From an uncultured Xanthobacteraceae bacterium (lineage in GTDB: Bacteria > Pseudomonadota > Alphaproteobacteria > Rhizobiales > Xanthobacteraceae), in NCBI GenBank assembly GCA_955652195.1, contig CATPBC010000383.1, positions 1 to 8,719 on the forward strand: a DNA stretch of 8,719 bases. The letters are read 5' to 3'. Positions 5,399 to 8,719 of this stretch are shown one piece after another. The stretch's first letter is position 1; each line of letters opens with the position of its first letter. Under the pieces are notes generated by a model. That model did no database searches, was not told the origin of the DNA, and was given only the letters and a program-made list of their open reading frames with translations. Both the position numbers and the translations under genes were made by a program.

Positions 5399-6190
5399 GT
5401 GGCAGCGCAAGATTTACCTCACGCGAGCTTTATCGAACGCTATCGCAACGCGGTATTGGGCGGGCTTGCCGTACTATTGTTCTTCGTCGCGTGGCAGGCG
5501 TTATTTTTGATTGTGCCATTCAACCCGCTCTTTATCACCAAGCCGAGCCTGATCGCGACGGGCTACGTCGATCTCCTCGAAAGCGGCGATTTGCTTCACG
5601 ATCTGGCCGTGAGCGCCGTTCCTTTTTTCCTCGGCTTGTTCGCGGCGGTGATCGTTGGCGTGCCGCTCGGTATCGTCATGGGCTGGCGCGTGCGAATAGG
5701 CTATGCGCTCGATCCCCTGATGACCGTGTTTTACGCGAGCCCACTGGTTGCGCTGGCTCCTTTATTGGTGATTTTCTTTGGTGTCGGCACAGCGGGAAAG
5801 ACGATCATCGTATTTTCCCTCGCCGTGTTTCCATTCATCTTCAATGTCTCGTCGGGGGTGCGTGCCGTCGACCGCCTCCTCGTCAATGTCGTGCGTTCGC
5901 TGGGCGGCCGCGAGCGCGACATTTATTTGAAGATCCTTTTTCCAAGCGTGCTGCCCTATATTGTCGCGGGCGCGCGCATCGCCGTCGGCCGTGCCCTGAT
6001 CGGTGTTCTGGTCGGTGAGTTCTTCGCCGCATCCGAAGGCATCGGCCACGCCATTTCGCGCTTCGGTGACATCTTTGCCATCGACCGTATGTTTGCCTGC
6101 ATTCTCACGGTGATGGTCATCGCCGTGGTGCTGACCGAAGGCATTCGCTGGGCGGAGCGTGCCGCGTTCCCGTGGCGTGTCGGGCGATAA
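5399..6190 (+). CDS. ABC importer permease 1 (BPD_transp_1, SsuC/TauC-type)
   Basis: A 263-residue integral membrane protein with about six hydrophobic segments, the first at 20-40 (LGGLAVLLFFVAWQALFLIVP) and the last at 229-248 (DRMFACILTVMVIAVVLTEG). The cytoplasmic coupling loop NVVRSLGGRERDIYLKILFP (163-182) is the EAA motif that docks onto the ATPase, with the conserved Gly and the following P-SVLPYIVAG. The start is uncertain. GTG 5399, four bases after the ATPase stop, gives the usual family length. A TTG at 5354 would add 15 polar residues and overlap the ATPase by 41 bases. Neither has a well-spaced ribosome-binding site (AGGA at 5393-5396 is too close), so translation probably depends on coupling to the ATPase gene. 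It is paired with a second, clearly different permease 3 bp downstream. Confidence 0.93.
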   Translation: MAAQDLPHASFIERYRNAVLGGLAVLLFFVAWQALFLIVPFNPLFITKPSLIATGYVDLLESGDLLHDLAVSAVPFFLGLFAAVIVGVPLGIVMGWRVRIGYALDPLMTVFYASPLVALAPLLVIFFGVGTAGKTIIVFSLAVFPFIFNVSSGVRAVDRLLVNVVRSLGGRERDIYLKILFPSVLPYIVAGARIAVGRALIGVLVGEFFAASEGIGHAISRFGDIFAIDRMFACILTVMVIAVVLTEGIRWAERAAFPWRVGR

Positions 6191-6193
6191 AAG

Positions 6194-7045
6194 ATGGCCG
6201 AGACTCAAGCCCTTGATCTCGATCTCAGCGCGGTTGGCTCGGCGCGCGTCGTGACGTCAGCGTTCAAGCAGCGCGTCGAGTCGATGGCGCTCGGGACCGC
6301 GGTCATCGTTCTTCTGCTGATCATCTGGGAATTGCTGCCGTATTTCGTGTCCATGAAGCAGGGTACGAGGCTGTTCTTCACCGTTCCCAGCCGGATCCTC
6401 GCCACGCTCTGGCAGATGTTTGCTAGCGGTTCGATCTGGGCGCCGCTTGGGGTGAGCGCCACCGCATTCGCAATCGGACTTGCCTTGGCCATCGCCGCGG
6501 GGCTGCCGCTCGGAATCCTGCTTGGCCGATCGAACACGCTGAACGCGATGTTCGATCCCTTCATCACCGCTTTCAATGCGACCCCGCGCTTGGTTTTCCT
6601 GCCTTTGCTGATGCTGTGGCTCGGCATCGGAGTGTGGTCGAAAGTTGCCATCGTGTTCCTTGGTGCTTTGTTTCCGCTCTTGATCAATACGCACGAAGGC
6701 GTGCGGAACGCCGACAAGCTCCTGATCAATGTCGTGCGATCGTTCGGCGCCAAGGAATGGGACGTCGCGCGGCTCGTCGTCATACCCAATTCGCTGCCGT
6801 TTATCGTCGTCGGACTACGGCTCGCAGTCGGTCGCGCGATTCTCGGTGTTGTAGTCGCCGAGTTTTTTGGTGCGCAGGACGGACTCGGCGTGCTCATGGT
6901 GCGCGCCGCAAGCAGCTTCAATGTCGATGTCGTGTTCGCCGGGTTGATTATCTTTGCCGCGCTGTCGCTGATTATGACCGGTTTGGTCAAGCTCGTTGAG
7001 GAACGGATGAACCGCTGGCGGCCGCAGCGCGCCGCCACGGAATGA
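6194..7045 (+). CDS. ABC importer permease 2 (BPD_transp_1, SsuC/TauC-type)
   Basis: A 283-residue membrane protein, related to but distinct from the preceding permease, with a longer hydrophilic N-terminus (1-30). Hydrophobic segments run at about 32-50 (ALGTAVIVLLLIIWELLPY), 84-110, 130-165, 200-222 and 245-266. The EAA-type coupling loop is NVVRSFGAKEWDVARLVVIP (179-198), followed by NSLPFIVVGLRLAVGRA. Both permeases share the DP(L/F)-T-F-A-P segment (DPFITAFNATPRLVFLPLLM here) expected in the translocation path. Two different permease genes beside a single ATPase gene point to a heterodimeric channel. ATG 6194 lies 3 bp after the previous stop; only a GGGCG-like ribosome-binding site is visible, so coupling is likely. 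Its stop lies 21 bp from the stop of the convergent substrate-binding-protein gene, and no strong terminator is seen in that gap. Confidence 0.95.
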   Translation: MAETQALDLDLSAVGSARVVTSAFKQRVESMALGTAVIVLLLIIWELLPYFVSMKQGTRLFFTVPSRILATLWQMFASGSIWAPLGVSATAFAIGLALAIAAGLPLGILLGRSNTLNAMFDPFITAFNATPRLVFLPLLMLWLGIGVWSKVAIVFLGALFPLLINTHEGVRNADKLLINVVRSFGAKEWDVARLVVIPNSLPFIVVGLRLAVGRAILGVVVAEFFGAQDGLGVLMVRAASSFNVDVVFAGLIIFAALSLIMTGLVKLVEERMNRWRPQRAATE

Positions 7046-7066
7046 GCCGCTGCGCGAACGGTTGCT

Positions 7067-8107
7067 TCAGTTCGATTTCGTTGGCGGAGCGATCGTAGCC
7101 GGTATGTAATTCATTTCCTTGAGCGTCGAATCGAGCATCGCACGGGCCAAAAACTGCTCCGGATCGGGCAGCGGTTTGTCCTGCGGCCACTGTCGCGCGG
7201 CGATCATGGTGAGCCGGCGTGATTCCAGCAGTTCACGGAACAGGTCCGGCGGCACCTCGGCGCCGAATGAATCGTGGAGCTGATCCCAGATGAGGGCGGC
7301 CTCTTCGTCGGATTTGATGCTACCGATATGATGCTCCATCACCTTGATCGAACCTTCTTTGTTGGTGCGGAAGTACATCACCGCCTTGGCAATGGCGCGA
7401 ATGATTTTCTTCGCCGTGTCCGGATGTTGCTCGACGAGGCTTTGCATGCACCACACCGTGCCGCCAGCCCTCGGGATATAGTCGCCGGTGCGCAGCAATA
7501 TTTTCAGGCCGGCCTTCTCGGCGACGACAGCATGGGGGATGGATAGCGACGCGCCCACAATGTCGTTGTTGATCATGGCGGCGATGCGCTCGGGCTCGCC
7601 TTGGAACGAGATCACCTTGTAATCCCTGCCGGAGTCCATCTGGTAGAAACGGTGAAGAACCGCTTGCGCCTCGTCGTAATCGGCACCGCCAGGCCGTCCC
7701 AGGCCCAGTGTTTTGCCTTTGAGGTCTGCCGGTTTGCTTATGTCCTGTCGCGTCGTCACGGTCCATTGTGATTTGAGCGATTCGCCGACGATGTACATGA
7801 TCTTGGCGCCGCTCAGCGCCGCTTGTGCGCCGCCCGACGGGATCGGAGCGCAATCGAGATTGCCGGAAATCACCGCGGACACCATAGAGCTCGCCGGCAA
7901 CTCCACCAGCGTAGCGTCGAGGCCTTCTGCTTTGAAGAAATCTTGGTCGAGAGCGACATAGGTCGGAATGTGGAAGCCGTCACCGCCGATCACTTTTCCC
8001 ATCGTCAGCTTGGTCTGCGCGCTGGCGCTTGGCGCCGGCACGATGGCAAAGCCCATAGCCAAAGCGAGGGTTGCAGCGGAAGCAAACATCAATTCGAGCA
8101 CGCGCAT
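7067..8107 (-). CDS. ABC importer substrate-binding protein, Sec-exported (NMT1/SsuA-like)
   Basis: A 346-residue periplasmic receptor. Residues 1-30 form a Sec signal peptide (MRVLELMFASAATLALAMGF..., ASA cleavage site at 28-30), with no lipobox Cys. The mature part has the NMT1/SsuA pattern: strand KLTMGKVIG, then FHIPTYVALDQDFFKAEGLDATLVELPASSMVSAVISGNLDCAPIPSG, and the hinge-region signature DLKGKTLGLGRPGGADYD, followed by the second lobe and a typical C-terminal helix. The phrase ALDQDFFKAEGL matches the conserved A---G-F---GL core of these receptors, with Asp in place of Gly. ATG 8107 is supported by GAGGAG 6 bases upstream. It is encoded opposite to the ATPase/permease operon, tail-to-tail with permease 2, so its expression is independent, although it is probably one of the receptors for that channel. 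Ligand unknown. Confidence 0.93.
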   Translation of the reverse strand: MRVLELMFASAATLALAMGFAIVPAPSASAQTKLTMGKVIGGDGFHIPTYVALDQDFFKAEGLDATLVELPASSMVSAVISGNLDCAPIPSGGAQAALSGAKIMYIVGESLKSQWTVTTRQDISKPADLKGKTLGLGRPGGADYDEAQAVLHRFYQMDSGRDYKVISFQGEPERIAAMINNDIVGASLSIPHAVVAEKAGLKILLRTGDYIPRAGGTVWCMQSLVEQHPDTAKKIIRAIAKAVMYFRTNKEGSIKVMEHHIGSIKSDEEAALIWDQLHDSFGAEVPPDLFRELLESRRLTMIAARQWPQDKPLPDPEQFLARAMLDSTLKEMNYIPATIAPPTKSN

Positions 8108-8113
8108 GTGACT

Positions 8114-8119
8114 CTCCTC
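8114..8119 (-). promoter_or_regulatory. Shine-Dalgarno of the Sec-exported binding protein
   Basis: GAGGAG on the minus strand, with a 6-base spacer to ATG 8107. It is the strongest ribosome-binding site in the transporter locus and fixes the start. It is consistent with the receptor being made in excess over the weakly initiated membrane components. Confidence 0.75.
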
Positions 8120-8236
8120 ATTGACCGACAGCGAGTCGCGGGACGTGAAAATCGTGCAGCCTGAACGGAGCGGGGTTAGAACGGCGAGGGCGGCAGCTTA
8201 ACACAGGATTGGTTTTCGACAGCAGTGCTTGAATCG

Positions 8237-8261
8237 CGGCGGCCCGTAAATAATCCCGCCG
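8237..8261. repeat. Inverted repeat CGGCGG-N13-CCGCCG in the divergent gap
   Basis: Perfect 6-base arms CGGCGG (8237-8242) and CCGCCG (8256-8261) flank an AT-rich centre (CCCGTAAATAATC). It lies in the 201-bp region between the two divergent substrate-binding-protein genes, which contains no gene. It could be an operator or a short hairpin in the leader of the Tat-exported receptor. If it is a leader element, it makes the earliest in-frame ATG (8264, 3 bases later) unlikely as a start. Confidence 0.3.
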
Positions 8262-8308
8262 ATATGCAGCCCTTGCCTATGCTCGCGACATCGCGACAAT
8301 ATGCTGCC

Positions 8309-8719
8309 ATGAGCTGCTGCGATGAAACCACGGCCCGCGTGCCCGGCACCGATTTTTCACGGCGCTCATTGCTCAAGGGCGCGACGATTGCCGCAAGCGT
8401 AATTCCGACGGCGCGGCCCGGCGTTTCGGTGGCGCAAGGGGTGCAAGGGCTGCAAGGCCGGCAGATCAAGCTCGCTTATTGCAGCCAGCTCTTATGCGGG
8501 GTGCCGTATGAAGTCGCGCGCGCCGACGGATACTTCAAGAACCACGGCCTCGATGTGCAGCTCGTCTATACCCGCGGCGGTAATGCGGCGATGCAGGCGC
8601 TGATCGGCGGCGCGGTCGACTACGCAGCCACCGCTTTGGATGTCGCCATGCAAGCCTATGTCAATGTCGGCGCCGATATCCGTCGCTTTGCGGTTACCGG
8701 ACAGCTGCCGCTGTTCGCC
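8309..8719 (+). CDS. ABC importer substrate-binding protein with Tat signal (NMT1/SsuA-like), 3' end missing
   Basis: The frame is open to the window end, giving 137 residues of a family usually 320-350 long. Residues 15-43 form a twin-arginine signal: SRRSLLK (Arg18, Arg19), a hydrophobic stretch GATIAASVIP, and a likely cleavage after SVA (40-42). The protein is therefore predicted to be exported folded through TatABC. The mature start IKLAYCSQLLCGVPYEVARADGYFKNHGLDVQLVYTRGGNAAMQALIGGAVDYAATALDVA is a clear NMT1/SsuA-type receptor lobe, with the A-A-GYF--HGLDV core. Notable cysteines are Cys3-Cys4 before the Tat motif and Cys58/Cys63 in the mature part. The start is ambiguous: in-frame ATGs at 8264 and 8279 would add 15 or 10 residues, and none has a clear ribosome-binding site. 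ATG 8309 gives the usual short pre-Tat segment. It may serve the permeases at 5399-7045 or a separate transporter beyond the window. Confidence 0.88.
   Translation, partial: MSCCDETTARVPGTDFSRRSLLKGATIAASVIPTARPGVSVAQGVQGLQGRQIKLAYCSQLLCGVPYEVARADGYFKNHGLDVQLVYTRGGNAAMQALIGGAVDYAATALDVAMQAYVNVGADIRRFAVTGQLPLFA

Noticed and set aside
6205..7038. 277-codon open frame antisense to nearly all of permease 2
   Set aside because: The opposite permease is unmistakable (EAA loop, membrane segments). The antisense product is Ser/Thr/Arg/Pro-rich with no recognisable domain, and such frames are common opposite GC-rich genes.
7045..7063. Short stem AGCCG/CGGTT between the convergent genes as a bidirectional terminator
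   Set aside because: Five pairs including a wobble, a 9-base loop and no T-run on either strand.
8301..8311. ATGCTGCCATG shared between 4491-4501 and 8301-8311
   Set aside because: An 11-base match is expected several times by chance in a window of this size; the flanks are unrelated.

Overview
The window is GC-rich, densely coded DNA from what looks like an alphaproteobacterium of the order Hyphomicrobiales (Bradyrhizobium / Rhodopseudomonas / Xanthobacteraceae-like). The main pointers are a cysteine-free 41-residue ribosomal protein L36 of the alphaproteobacterial type next to a small TPR protein, heavy use of GCG/CGC/GTC/ATC codons, and Tat- and Sec-exported NMT1/SsuA-like substrate-binding proteins. 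The genus is inference. No rRNA, tRNA, CRISPR array, transposase, integrase or phage gene was seen.

Layout. Bases 1-1792 carry two minus-strand genes: a metallo-beta-lactamase/beta-CASP-type hydrolase (701-1792) and, downstream of it, the first 215 codons of a beta-propeller lactonase-family protein (1-647, cut by the window edge). Divergent from them is rpmJ (1891-2016), a 41-codon gene that is easily missed, with a perfect TTGACA -35 box. Next on the plus strand come a periplasmic TPR protein (2167-2796), an NTF2/SnoaL-like protein (2885-3481) and a membrane-anchored alpha/beta hydrolase (3514-4482). The hydrolase's strong Shine-Dalgarno is buried in an 11-bp hairpin. A 141-bp gap (4483-4623) holds four copies of a 15-bp tandem repeat, which a possible 41-codon leader ORF spans.

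Bases 4624-8719 form an ABC-importer locus of the nitrate/sulfonate/taurine (Ssu/Tau/Nrt, NMT1) class: one ATPase (4624-5394) and two different permeases (5399-6190, 6194-7045) in a tight operon. A Sec-exported substrate-binding protein lies on the opposite strand (7067-8107), tail-to-tail with permease 2. A second, divergently transcribed substrate-binding protein with a twin-arginine signal (8309 to the window end) is cut off. The likely working unit is two periplasmic receptors, or one receptor plus a receptor of a neighbouring system, feeding a heterodimeric channel driven by an ATPase homodimer. The substrate cannot be read from the sequence.

Most of the window is ordinary housekeeping and accessory metabolism. 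The points most worth a second look are the 15-bp tandem repeat with its coupled mini-ORF, the hairpin over the hydrolase ribosome-binding site, the two-receptor/two-permease transporter layout, and the beta-CASP-like hydrolase divergent from rpmJ. I did not find convincing evidence of a wholly new system.
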